DNA of 64,000 nucleotides from Limnephilus marmoratus (taxonomy: Eukaryota; Arthropoda; Insecta; Trichoptera; Limnephilidae). The notes beneath the pieces were generated by a model. That model searched no databases. It was not told where the DNA came from and saw only the letters and a list, made by a program, of their open reading frames with translations. Shown in pieces: positions 32,401 through 47,400 of this stretch. How positions within the stretch are numbered: the stretch's first letter is position 1; each line of letters opens with the position of its first letter. The stretch spans positions 7,149,721-7,213,720 of the forward strand of contig OU862928.1 of NCBI GenBank assembly GCA_917880885.1, read 5' to 3'. Made by a program: the position numbers and the translations under genes.

Positions 32401-35400
32401 ATTTGCTAGCTAAGTCCTCCATCATTGCACCAGCAACTTTCTCCACTTACAATAATGGTAGTAACGAGGAATCCAAAAAGGGTGAAATTCAATTCATAAT
32501 GTTTTTTTAACATTAGATCCACACAGGAGACGCTGAGAAAAATAATTTCCCTCAGGGCCTATGTCATCTTAGGGGGGGATGCTGTGTGGGGGGTCTTTTT
32601 AAGGAAGGGAAGGATAGGAAGTTCTGGGAAGGAAAAGCTTTTAGGGGTGGGAAGGAATCTGGGGGTCAGTGTGTCCAAGCGTGACAGACGCATGAATCCA
32701 TCCCTCCCACTGCAGGCGATGTTCCGAGAGAGTGCTGTTAAAGATGTCAAAAGTCATCAACCCGTCTCTCCCGATCTGGCCTGCCACTCAGTTGGTGGGC
32801 AGATACATTCGCCGTCAAGATCTGGACAAACCTCACCCCATGAACCCGGGCACCCCTGCTTAGTCACCAAACGTTGCGAACCACTTGGGGTGACCTATGG
32901 CAGAGGTGTTGGTTATCCAATCAGCGGTTCCTGGGCGGCGGTACCCATGCTCGCCTCCCAAATTGCAATGTTTGGATTAAATTTCACACTGGGCATGTAG
33001 AGTAGACATTACGTCTATGATTAATGGTGGCGTATGGTACTTACATGCGACGAGTGAAGGTTCATTGGGAGCCACAACGCAGACCACATGCAGCGAGCAA
33101 GGGAAGCTGGGCACGGGGGAGGGGGAGACAGCGTTTATCGCAGAACCCGAACATCCGTCCGTCACCTAAAATAATAAAAAGATAATTAATTTAACTACTG
33201 AGGTCACCTCGTTGGGACTCTTCCCTCTTGGGGCCTTCAGGGAACCCAAACAAAGGGGGGCTTCTTAATGGAAAATTCTTATCACTACATATACGGGGGA
33301 AAGAGGAACCCTCTCAAGACCTAGAAACTAACTCTAAGGAATGAGGTCAAATGGGAGATGGCACAATAGGTGGAGTGCGGTTGGAGTGCCAACTCAGAAT
33401 TAAACCAACTCAGAAACACCTCAAAAAGATCATTAAAAGCTAAGAACAAAATAATTTTAAAATAGCCGGTAACCCTAACCTATCTTAACCTATTTAACCA
33501 ATTTTTTTATCATCTCTCTTAACCCCTCAGAAAATCGCCAATATGCACTTTTAAGAGGGCATTACCAGAGAAAACCGGAAATACGTCATTTTCAAAAAAG
33601 TTTTTAGACGTATTGACTCTTTTCCACAAAAAATTATAAATGGATTTCGAAAGATTGTTCTTTTATCTAGCATTCGTATGTAATAAATTTTGAGAATTTT
33701 TAAAAATTTTTAGTATAATAAGTAGGAGGCGGCAAAGTGGCGGCTTTTACAGAGCCGAACTCTAGGGAAGACAACTTAATTTTTAAACACGCAAAAAACG
33801 CGTAGGTACCTATTAAATAGTTGTTTTTAAATTACTTCACAGTTTTAGCAAGTTGAGTACGTTGTCGGAAATAAAAGTTTATTGACCTATAGTAATCGTG
33901 CAAAGTTTTCTCGGAACGGTTTGTTTTGGAGATATACTTTAACTGCTGACCCTGTATAAAACACAAGGGCGGCCAACTGTTTAATTTGGTAGCCACCTCT
34001 GGTCTGGAGTCCCAAAATAATTTAAAAAAAAACATGACTCTGCGCAAAAACGGGCGGTCCGTTTGATAGCTTCCCCGATTACAACTGGATCGCAATCTTT
34101 AGAGCACTGGCATCAGTTAGGAATGCTGTCCGTGTTCTACCGGTATTTCAATGGAAGGTGCTCGAAGGAACTAGCGTCTGTGATCCCTTCGGCACCGTTG
34201 CATAATTGTGAAACACACCAATCGGGAACCCAACATTTGTGCATGGTTGACTTTTATATCGCATAAGAATAGGTCATTACTACGGCTTGTTCAAGTTCTC
34301 GAGTTCTTGAGCTCAGCTGTCGAATGATTGCTGGCTTCTGTGTTTCCTACCTAATTCAACATAGATCTCTTCAAGACCCCTCTTCCCCCTAAAAAAAAAC
34401 CATCCACACAACATCTCCATAGATGACATAGACTCTGAAGAAAAATTATTTTCCTCGGGGCCTTCTGTGTGGAGTGAAAGTACAACAATAAAAAATTAAA
34501 AACATTTTTTATGTGAATACCGCACCAGAATCCCAAATTGCTGGGGCTGGAAGTTGGAAGAGGAAGGTTGGGAATTACATGGCCATTCAGATCAGGTCAC
34601 CAAACACGGCCAAAGTCATTTCAAGCAATGCTTGAATTCTGAATGGTTGTCTCACACCAGGGTGATGCTGAGAGTCTCTTCCACTTTGAAACGCGCCGCA
34701 AATATGTCATATATGTATATTACTTAAAATAATTTTAAAATTTACGCGCCCGACATTTGTCGAGTGAGAACGAGTTGTGAGAACGAGTCGAGTCACATGA
34801 GAACGGTTCGTTCCTACGACTCGTTCTTGAGTTCAACAGCTCGGCTATGGAATGATTTGCTGGCCTCTTTGTCTCCTCCCCCTTTGTTTCCATGGGTCTC
34901 TTTAAAAAAAAAACCTCCACACAGCAACCCCAAAGACTTAGTGTTGGGTAGGACTCGACATCAGGATGAGTTTGTAGTTGAGGTGTTACAAAATATTTTC
35001 GCTTACGGGGGGGGGCGGTGGGACGTGAGGGGGGGGGAGGGGGGGGGGGGTTGGCTAGATAATTTCAGCTCTACACAGGGGGCCCTGAGGAAAATTCCCC
35101 TCAGACCCTATGTCATCAGCTGTGGACGTATAAGTCAAAATGACTCCCTCAACCACTCTCTCTGGATCCGGCCTGGACAAACTTCACCCCATGAGCCCAG
35201 GTACCCCTGCTAAGTCACCAAACGTAGCGAACCACTTGGGGTGACTTATGGCAGATGCGTTGGTTATCTAATAATGGTTCCTGGGGCGGCGGTACCCATA
35301 CCCGCCTCCCGTGTTTGTTAGTTTTGTAATACGAAAAATGGATATGAAAAAGCCTACCCTCCCACCCCCCCCCCCTCTCACCCCCCTTCCACCTCCTCCC

Positions 35401-38400
35401 CCCACCACCACCTCTGATCCACCCCCCCCCTGCACCCACCCTCTGATCCCCCCCTCAGCAACCCCCTCCACCTCATCTCAACACTCCCTCAACCTCCCTC
35501 CCTTGGGAGCTGTTGGGACTCTTGTGCGGTATTCACATAACAATAATTTAAAAAAAATATTTTTTTTTTAGCTGTTGGAACTCTTGTTCGGTATTCACAT
35601 AATAATAATTTACAATAAAAATATATTTTTTTTAAATTTAAAAAACATTTTGGAGCAGTTGGGACGCTTGTGCGGTAATTTACAATGAATTAAAAAAAAA
35701 AATTTTTTGGAGCAGCTGGTACTCTTGTGCGGTATTTACTTAACAATACATAATTTACAATAAAAAATATTTAGAAAAAAAATTTTTGAGCAATTGGGAC
35801 TCTTGTGCGGTATTCACATAACAATAATTTACAATAAAAAATATAAAAAAAAAAATTGGAGCAGTTGGTACTCTTGTGCGGTATTATTATATGAATGGCT
35901 CACCCCAACACCACCTCCTGGTTCTTGTACAAAAATCTCATTCAAACTCCTCATGCCTCACCACCTCATGGATTTGACCCATACGATACGTGACATGACA
36001 TGTAGCCCAATACACCAACCACCTCACACCTCACCGACAAACCTCATCCCATGACCCCGAGCACCTCTGCTAAGTCACCAAACGTAGCGAACCACTTGGG
36101 GTGACCTATGGCAGAGGTGTTATCCAATAAATGGTTCCCGGGGCTGCGGTACCCATACCCGCCTCCCAAATTGACTATACCTAAATAAAAACAAATCTGT
36201 TCACATCTTATTTCAAGTGGATTTCTAAAAAATCCTGTCGAAATATTACAATAGTAAAATTATACAAAGCGCAAAACATTTCACGTCCTGCTGTAGATTA
36301 GGAAAGATTGTTTTCTTAGAAAACAAGCCGATAATATATCTCTTTTCTTTTCCTTATATTTTCTATTGAAGAGAAAGAGACGAAAATAATATTATATACA
36401 TATGTTTATAATATTCCAAATAAAGGTATCATATTTCATTTTGCCCGACTCGCCGCTGAGGGGAACCGCAGCTAGCAAGTCAAGTAAAGTGATTTTTATC
36501 ACAAAAAGGACAAAGAGAAGTATAAGATGTAATGTTATTTTATTGAAATCAATTTATCCCTTTTCATTTGAACTCAACCTTTTGCATGTCGTAATATTTT
36601 GTCGGCTATATCACAGTAGTTCGCTCTGCACCTGCATGCTAATGCCAGCGACAAAACTGGAATATCATTATTATTAAATTTTCTATTTATTTCCTACAAA
36701 CTTGGTATAATATTTCATTAAAATAACACAATTGATATCACACAACCTCCAAACTGAAAATCCAATATATTTGTATGTGCAAAAGTGTTGTTTGTACGAA
36801 TTCACTGTTTGAAAATCTATTTCGTAAAAAATAATACAAAATTGAGAATTTGTTCACACCAAACCTCTCGTGGTATTCGCTAGCCACGTGCATAAGCTAC
36901 ACTCTGTTTAAAACAAATTTGACCGGTTAAATAACGATAATTTAATTGTTTTGCCTTTAATAATGAGCGGCTCTGGAATTTTACGTTTTGCCTCCACTAT
37001 CCGCCTCATAATAATAAGGTTATTCCATAGGTCGTAGGCAGATTTGTTAAATTTTCAAAAAAGTTTTTGTATTATACCACACCCATTTCAAATAATATAA
37101 TAATGCAGTAAAATAAATCAATACATTATCTAGCAAACGTATGTTTTAGAATTTTAATTTTAGTTTCAATAAAATCATTAAAAAATATGTACGTACATGT
37201 GTTTCTTGACGAAAATTGGTCCATTTGTGTATTTATTTGCGCACTTACAAACTAATATATTTCAGATTTTTTTAACATTCTTATTAAATTTAGACATTAT
37301 TGAAAAATGATAAATACTTATAATCAAAAAATAACTACAAAAAGTACACTATTTTAATAGTTTTATCATCACGCCTTTCAGCATTTTTGGATGAAGGTAT
37401 AAATTAAAGCTAATTTGGATTGAAATAAATTCGATATTGAGTTATAATTTTAAAAAGCTGGTACGGAGAATAATTAATCTTTCTCATTGTAACCGCCCTG
37501 CACGATCGGAAGAACAACTTTCGACGAAATGTGGATTTTCGTCCGCTGGCTGGTTAAACGCTCTTAATATCTTTAACGAAATGACATTTTACGAAAACTT
37601 TGTATTATTACCACTTCACAAATAAAGCTCTATAAATGAAACATTTCTGAACGTAGCCGAATAGTAAAAACTGTTTTAGACAGGTTACAAAATAAGCTTT
37701 CGAATTATTATATTACAAATAATTATTAATATTTGTAAATATTAAAATTTAGAATGCAAACATTAGTAGTCCCAGAACAGAAGATACATAAAATAAATAA
37801 TAATAAGTGGTACACAAAAGAACTACGCAAAATGCAGCACGATAGAGATACATTTTACAAAAGAGCACGCCTTACTAATAATACTATGGATTGGGATAAC
37901 TACAAAAAAGCGAGAAACGAATACTCCAAAGACATAAAAAGAACGCATAATGAGTACATAAAAAATAAAATTAACTCAGAAGAAGGGGATCCCAAAAAAA
38001 TTTGGAAAAGCATAAAAGAATTAGTACATGGCGAAAACAAAGACGACATAAAAATTGTAAACTTCCCAAAAGAGATAAACGAAGAAAACATGGCTAATAG
38101 CTTTAATAAATATTTTATTGAAAGCATCACTCAAATCAACAAATTAATACCCAACATTGTTGCTAACCCCATAAATGAAAATAACGACTCAAACAAAGAA
38201 TTATTGGTCTTCAGAAGAATAAATGCAGAATATTTATTTAAAGTCTTAAATGAAATTAAATCAAAGAATAGTTCAGATGGATTAACTATTAGTATAATAA
38301 GGGATGCTTTTCCAGTAATTGGATCTACACTATTAAATATTATTAATGAGACGATTGAAGAAGGAAAATTTCCACAGTCATGGAAACAATCTACCATTAT

Positions 38401-41400
38401 ACCGGTTCCGAAGGTTAAAAATACCAGAAAATGTGAAGAATTTCGACCAATCAACACCTTACCAAAATATGAGCAGATTCTTGAAGTGATAATAAAAGAA
38501 CAAATTTTACAATACCTAGATAAACACAATATTCTATGCCAAGAGCAATCAGGATTCAGATCTAATAACTCGTGTGAAACAGCATTAAACGTAATTGTCG
38601 AAGAATGGAAGGAAGGAATGAATAGTAATAAATTTATCTTAGCAATATTTTTAGACTTTCAAAGGGCATTCGAAACTATAGATCGAGAAATCTTAATAAG
38701 AAAACTTAAAGAAATTGGTTTCTCATCTATAGCCATTAAATTAATAGAAGAGTATTTGAAAGACAGAAAACAGGTAACAAAAATAAATAATCAATTCTCA
38801 AAACCAATGGAAAATAAATTAGGAGTACCGCAGGGATCGGTCCTTGGACCCCTATTGTTCATACTCTATATTAATGACATGGTGAAAATATTTTCAAAAT
38901 GCAAAGTACGACTTTTTGCCGATGATACACTTATATACTTAATTGGAGATAACTATGAAGAACTAATAAATATTTTAAATAATGAACTAGATGATGTATC
39001 AAGATGGCTAAAAATAAATAAGCTTAAATTAAATACAAAAAAAACAAAATGTATGGTGATTGGATATAAGAAGACATCCAGTGAAAGCAAAATTAAAATT
39101 GATGGTGAAATTATTGAAAATGTTTCTGAAATGAAATACTTAGGAGTCATATTAGATTCCAAACTAAACTTCAATAGACATGCCGAATATACCCACAAGA
39201 AAATTGGCAAAAAGATATCTTTTTTGGGAAGAATTCGGCCGAAAATTTCCAGAAAAACCGCCATCACCATTTACAATTCAATTATTGCTCCACACTTCAA
39301 CTACTGTTCAAGTATCCTTTTCCTTTGTAATGAAAGAGAACAGAATAAATTTCAAATTCTCCAAAACAGAGCAATGCGAATAATACTCCGAAGAAATAGA
39401 TTTTCAAAAATAATTAAAATGCTAAAGGAACTTAATTGGTTAACAGTGAAACAAATACTGACCTTGAACACGTTGATATTTATTCACAAAATATTAAACA
39501 ACATGTTACCAAAATACTTCACAAATAAAATCGTATACAATAAGGACATTCACAGACATTACACAAGGACTTGCAAGGAAATAAGATTAAACAAAAAGGA
39601 CAAAACGAATACGCAAAACAGTCTGCTGTACAAAGGAATAAAGTTATATAACACACTACCAGAAACTCTTAAGTCCTCACCAATTGAAAAGTTCAAGATG
39701 GATTGTAGGAGCTACATAAAACAAAAACAAAAAATTTTGTGATTTCAAAAATTTTGTGAATTTAAAATATTATAATTAAAAAAAAAAAAAACTGCAATAT
39801 GAAATATTATAATCAATTAGAAATTTGTAAACTTAAATGTACAAATTACTAAAATAAAATTCAAATAAAAAAAAAATAAAAAAAATAAAAAATAAAAAAT
39901 AAAATGTGAAATTGACTCACGTGATGTTTTTATGTGAAAACGGTACTAAAATCACAGATTATGTAAACAACAATACTTATTCTATTGTATAAATGTGTAA
40001 TAAATACTTTTGTTACTTCACTTTTTTATCATTTCATATAAAAATGTTTAATAAAAATTAACAATGTCGGGCGCCCGTAGGAAATTTGGCAGGATAAATT
40101 ATGTGTCACATTGCGCGTCTGACAGAATGTTATTTTTATGTATTTCTATGGATAACTTGAATAGAGATGTGGAGCATGATTCACTATCGACCTTTCACTT
40201 TTTATTTTACGGATGTAACTAAAACAATAACGGAGTTATAACGGTTTCTATGGAGACACACGCGCTGACGTGTAAACACGCTTATTGTACTTGACTGCTG
40301 TCGTATTTTTAACGCATATATCTGCTTACATTGCCGAGGGGTTAATGACCTTTCTGAGGTGTTTCTGAGTTGGTTTCATTCTGAGTTGGTTTCATTCCGA
40401 GTTGTCCGGTCACCGTATACGGTCTCTGCTTCGATAAATGGCTATTAACCATTATTAGGAAGTGCTTATCTGAGTTTATCTAGTGTTATCTTCATATTGT
40501 TTTCGGGGGAGATAATAAGGTAGATATTATCGACTTAACCTAATCACATTTTAGTTAAAATAATAAAAATACTGGTGGTTGGGCGTTTACACAATCATAG
40601 CTACACTTACCTACATACATCTACATAAATCATAGACTCTGTGCTTGTAGCTTGATTGTCACATATATCCCATCCCTACCATGTTCCTTTTACCCATATT
40701 GTCCCATCCCTATGAACCGTTACCATAACAATCAGTTAAACAAATCAGTATGTCGTCAATCGAACCTCGCGTAAGCATACAATTTTCCGCTCCGCATTTT
40801 CTATCCGCATATGAAAGTAAAATACCGCGAATACAAGTGTATGAACAAAGGCCACTCATGAGAGAAGAGAAGTAGATACCACAAGATTCCTCAGTAAGTC
40901 CCTTCCTTCCTTTATGTGCATTCATTTTTACTTGTGCAGTGGTCTATTATACACTCAAAACATATAACAAGGTCCTTCGACATTCATTCACACAAAACAC
41001 ATCAATCATAAACACTTCTCGCAAAATCATTCACAGGGTGTAGTAACAGGACGTACCCGAGGGATTTTAACCATCGATTCCTGACATTATTTGAAGTTAA
41101 AAAAAGTAAATGAAATTTTGGTCCCCGGTGATATTTTTGAAGTTTTTTTAAATTATTTTTTTCTACAAAAACATTAAAAACGGTAGGTGTTGGACAGTTG
41201 GAGGCGGGGTGAGGGGTTGGTCGGTTACTCGGCTGAGTGACCAATGACAAAAGCGGAAGAATTTTTTTGTTTGAATTTGAGAAAAAAATAAAAAAAATGT
41301 CATAAAAAAAGTCACCGGAGACGAAAATTTAATTAACATTTTTTACTCCAAATATGCTCAGGTATCGCTGGTTAAAATCCCTCGGGTACATCCTGTTACA

Positions 41401-44400
41401 CCCTGTATATATAAAAATCGAAATATTTTTGTTTCTGGGTTTGTATATGTATTATGTGTGAGATGCCTATGCGTTGCTAAACCATTCATCCGATTGCGAC
41501 GAAACTTTGTGGATTTAATGTGCGCATGCCCGCGATGGTTTTTATATACAGTAGTGAGTTCTTTTTTTTTTTTTACATGAGCTCCACACAGGAGGCCCTG
41601 AGGAAAATAATTTCCCCTCAGGGCCTATGTCATCTTTGGGGATGCTGTGTGGAGGGTTTTTTAAGGAAAGGAAGGAGAGGAGTTTTGATCGAAAATTTTA
41701 TACAAATTTTCGAATTATTTTCTCGCGCATGCGCATACGAAGCGCGCGCCCGTGCGTCTCCGCCCCGTTAGAGGTTAAGTGGCATAGCAACGCTGCCGGG
41801 AACTCGCTATTGTATGTAAATGCCTACATCAGAATTGGTAAATTGAATTACGTAGTAGAAAGTACCTACTCTAAAATCCTAAATAATAATCTACTTTGCC
41901 TACGTACGAAGTCATTTGGAGTTTGCGTCAGTTGTTTGGTCTCCATTTTATAAAATCCATACGAACAAAATTGAAGCAATTCAAAACAAATTCCTCAAAT
42001 ATCTTTGTTACAAGTCATATGTAAGATTTAATAATTATGCAGAGGCAGCCTCATACTTTAAAATTGATTCATTGAGTGTACGAAGGCATCATAAGGATGC
42101 AATATTCCTGTATAAATTAGTTAACAATAATATTCAATGCCCAGAGTTGCTAAATAAAATTCAATTTAATGTACCTGCGCGTACAACTCGCTCTTCTGTC
42201 CTGTTCAGGGTTGATCAATGCAAGACAAACTGCAAGCAAAATTCTTGTCTGAACAGACTATGCAATAGTTACAATAGCATATTATCCAAGGTGGACATTT
42301 TCAATTCCGAACCTACCAAATATAAGGGGTACATAAAAGAGTATTTCTCTGATGTTTCATGAATATGTTATGTGTCTATGTTTCTATCGTTTATCTTTAA
42401 TTCTGTTATGATTTGATTTATATGTACAATCTGGCTTCTTATGGTTACCAATGTATTGATATTTTATGTTTTATGTAAATTTTAGTTTTATAAACAAACA
42501 GCCTTACTAAAAAACCCAGTGAAAATTTTATTCAATTGACAAACGGCCGCGGATGTGAAAACATTACTAATTAAAAAAATTTTCATGGAAAAAAATACAC
42601 ATGGTTTCCACGGCCTGGGGGGGTAGTTTATCTCTGTTTTAACGATTGATGTTCGGACGAAATTTGGAATTTTTCCTAAGTATTTTGAATGTTCTATATA
42701 TTTCTTATTTTTGAAGGTGTCGTAAAAACCAATACCATTTATGAAAACTAGACAAAATTACCTTTTAGATTCGTGTATTTAAAATACACTTTAGTTTTCA
42801 AAAACTGCCATAATTTAAGATCCAAACTCGGAAAAAAATGGAAAAAATTTCTTACCCAAACATATTTGATGATAGTGTACAGAAATTTATAAAAAAAACA
42901 AAATTTGAAAAATACTGACCTTTTATATAATGAATTTGGAACGAAACTGCCACCTCACTTTTTCCTCGTACATACAATAAAAAAATAATAAAAAAATTCA
43001 AAGTTTTTTTATTGCCAAAAAACTAACCTAAAAAAATAATACCGACTTTTATAACAGATTTCTAGCAACTTTAAAACGTTAATTTCGTTGATAAGTTTAG
43101 GTACACATGTATTAGATATTAATATTTAAAAAAAACACCACATTTATGAAATTCACATAAAATAAAGATCTTAAAATGTTAATTTTATCTTTTAAGAAAA
43201 CTATCTATAGTTCTATAGAACAATATTCTGACAGACCAACTTTGAAAGTACGGCGTTTGTACAATAACTCGATTAAACTGATGTAAACCACACACATAAC
43301 ATAATAAATATATCAATCATGTGAATAGAAGAGTAAATTCGTCACTACAATAGAAATTAATAAGTAAAATCACAACATTTAGGCACTAACAAATTTTTCT
43401 GACATACCGCCATAAAAAACACACCGGGCTATGTTAATCGCGGTGCCGTTGAGAAGGCGCGCCAATAATGCCCCTGGCGGAGAAGAATTAAAACAACATT
43501 GTTTCCTAGGAAATTAAAACCATTTGCAATGTTGTCAGATCTTAATGCATTTTAACAGCGTGACCACGCAAGAAACGTTATTAGTAACAAATTGGGATCT
43601 AGCGTACACAAGGTTTATTTATGTTATTGCAATAATACAGTTAATCGGTCGCGCTGTGGTTTTTTTTTAGTAAGGCTGTTAATCTTTTGTTTTATAAAAT
43701 TTTTGATCTCATACTGCTTTATTATAAATTTATTATTTAATTTTTTTTATTATGCTGTTAATCAGAGGTAAAGTCACATGGAGGAAATCCATAATTGGTT
43801 TTATTTTGGCTATACAAACATGTACAAACTGTAAAAATGTAAACTGTCGATTTCCCAAAAATAAATAAATAAATAAAATAAATAATACAAGGTGGGGAAA
43901 AAGTAATCACCCTACCGGAAAACGCTATAACTTTTGCAAATGGCGCCAAATGTCAATTCGGTTTTGACATTTGTGAAGTAAATAAACGTAGAATACAAAT
44001 CGACAAGACATGAATCGGTTTACTCCGCAAGAATGCGGAACAATTGTTTCCATTTTTTGCACAACAATTTGTCGGTTGTGTTGGCGCAGCGTGAATTTTG
44101 TCGCAGATTTCCTGGCCGTCCGACACCAACTGGACAAACACTGCGGTGTTTGGCCACTCGCCTTGAAGAGACTGGGGACAACACGAGATGTTCCCCAGGC
44201 TGGCCGGCCCCGAAGCAGCCGTTCTGCTGAGAATATCGCTGCTGTTACCCAAGATGTCGAAGATGAGCCCGGAACATCGACCAGACGACGTGACACTAAC
44301 GTGGGCGCTACGCAGAATTTTGGTGAAAGATTTGAAGATGTTCCCTTACAAAGTGCAAACAGTGCATCAGCTGTTAGCTGTTGATTGCCAAACGCGTTTA

Positions 44401-47400
44401 AGCTACGCTCAAGCCATCCTGAATCTCAACAAAGAGGTTGACAATTTTTCATCGAAAATTATCATGAGTGGTGTAGCTCATTTCCATCTTAGCAGTTAGG
44501 TGAATAAACAAAATAATCGTTTCTGGGGCACCGAAAATCCGTGTATCATCCACGAAGTATCATCCGATATTCTGAAGAAAGCATTTCCGGGTCGCTTAAT
44601 CTCTCATTTTGGTGATTTGCACTGGCCGGCCAGATTACCCGATTTAACCGTTCCAGACTTCTTTTTATGGGGTTTTTTGAAGTCGTGGGTTTACATCAAC
44701 AAGCCTCAGACTCTTGAAGCCCTTAAAGAGAATATTCACCAGGAATGCGAGAACCTGTTGCCTGAAGTTCTGGCAAGTGTGATGGAAAATGCCATAAAAC
44801 GGGCCCGTATGCTCATCAACTCTGGCGGTGGCCACTTGGCCGATATCATTTTCTAGACTTGATGGAGCAAATTCTAATGGATTAAATAAACAAATATCAC
44901 AAGCAGAACCAAAGTTTTTCATTTAAAAACAAAATTACAGCAAAAGAACATTGGGTGATTACTTTTGCCCCATCTTGTATAAATGGAGTGACGAATCGAC
45001 TTGATTTTTTTGCACAGAGATAATTGGATGACTGGGAAATGACATAGGCTACTTTTTCTTCCGGAAAAATCATTTCATTCCAGTGGGAAAATTCTTTCCC
45101 CTAATACAATGCGAGCAAAGCCAGACGATAAAAGCTAGTTAATTGTAATTAATAATTGTTTTTTATGATATTTTTAAACGACTTCGAAAAGGAGGAGGTT
45201 CTCAATTCGACTGTATTTTTTTTTTTTTGTTTGTTACCTCAGAACTTTCGACTGGGTGAACCGATATTGAGAAGATTCTTTTTTTATTTGAAAGCTGGTG
45301 CTTCCCGTGTGGTCCCATTTTTATTTGGTCCAGTTCTGACAATGGCATCTATGAGAAAATCATATAAGTCTTAAATTTGCATCAAGTATGTGTGCGACAA
45401 ATGGACGAATAACTCAATATCACGCCAACCGATTTCGATGATTCTTTTTTTATTGGAAAGGATGTACTTCAAGGGTAGTTTGATGAGAGTTTGGTTAGGT
45501 TCTGATTATGGGATCCATGACAAAGTAACGGAATTCTCCAATTCTGAAGAACAAATTTACGATACTCGGCCGAATCTTAATCGAATTAGTTAGTGTTGCA
45601 TCCGAAACTGTCCGAAATGACAGCCTCAAATGCAACAGGCGAATGGTGGACTGTAAATTGCTAAATAAACAAAAATTACGAAATGAATTGAATGCTTATA
45701 TGTGTCTGGTAAATCTCTGGAACTAGAAGGAAGTAAGGAAAGCCAAGTCACTTACCAAATTCGAAGACGAGCACAAACTTAAAGAAAAACCAGTTCCTTC
45801 CAATTTCACAAGTCGATCAGTTGTAGGTGCACACTGCTGGTTGTTATTGTTCCAAGCCTTTTTTCAGCAAGGTGACATGGTTGGTGGGGGTAGGATCGAA
45901 AAATGACATTCAGGTAGGTACTGAGCACAATATCAATTCAAAACCCAACAGTTAGTGTACTTCAGATTCACTAAAAATCAAAAAATAAACAAAAATTTTA
46001 ACAAAACAAAAAAACGACTTCAAAAAATGCACTAAAAAGTAAAAAAATAATTTCGTATTCTTCTACAACTTTATAATCAACTTACCTTTTCTACTCATCA
46101 ATATATAGGTACGATTGTTATTTTTGGAGTCGGTGTCAACCAAGGTACCCGCGGCCCGGCGTGTTCACTTGACAGCTCCTCTCCCGCCGACACCGACACC
46201 AAAAATAACAATCGTACGTACATATTGATGAGTAGAAAAGGTAAGTTGATTATAAAGTTGTAGAAGAATACGAAATTATTTTTTTACTTTTTAGTGCATT
46301 TTTTGAAGTCGTTTTTTTGTTTTGTTAAAATTTTTGTTTATTAAGTAATTAATCCCCTCTCCCTATAATATTTTTAATTGTCATTTGTATATACTTGTTT
46401 GTCTTTTGTTATTCTTATTAATGTTAATCTTATCTGACGAAGAAATCTTTGGTTTCGAAACATGTTGATAATTTTGATTAAAGGGTGAGTTATTTGTTTT
46501 CAATAGTTCAAACAATCAATTTTTCAATACTTCAACAGGGGACCTGCTCTCTATCTTCCACGTCCGTACGGCAGGTTTAGTTACGTCACAAACGCGTATT
46601 AACCCTCCTTCAATCCTGCTAAAAACTTCCTCGCGCTCCGGTGCCGTACACTCGGTAAATATTTATATGTTGTAATTGTTTAATTCAATACATACATGTA
46701 TTACGGAGGAATACCTAAAATATGAACTCTATTTTTAGTATATTTACAGAGATATTTCAGTAATTATAGACCGTGCCCGCTTAGTTGACAATGCCCGCTA
46801 GTGAAGGTTAAACCACAAATGTGCTGGTTTGTGAAACCGAAAGATAAGAGAGTAAGCCCTCAGTTATTTGTTTCAAAACATGTTGATAATTTTGATTAAA
46901 TAGTGAGTTATTTGTTTTCATTTTATTAAAAATGATGTCAGAATTACGGTAATTTATAGGAAGTTACAGAAGTTGTTCTTTTGTAAGTTTTTTGACAGGT
47001 CTAATCGCGTCCGCGCGAACTTCCAGCCTTCTCACAGCTTATCAAATCTAAATTCTCAAATCTGTTTGATAAGTTGAGACGCTTACGGTAAGAAATAGTA
47101 CCAAAATGCGCCGAAGCGAAATGCTAAAAATTAAGACAGTTGTTTTCGTAGGATTTTTTCCTCTGAAAACTAGTATTTTTATTATTTTAACAAAAATCTG
47201 ATTAGGTTAGGTGGATACTTATCAACCTTATTATCTCCCCCGAAAACAATATGAAGATAACACTGGATAAACTCAGATAAGCACTTCCGAAACATTTCTG
47301 ATTCCAAAAACCGAAGAAATATCATTTATATTTCAGGTGAAAAACTTCTATGCCAACTTCTATTCCAACTGTTTCCAACCCTTTCGTCTTTATTGACAAA

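Noticed and set aside
35215..35571. Gly-rich and Pro-rich ORFs
   Set aside because: They are translations of C-rich and G-rich simple sequence.
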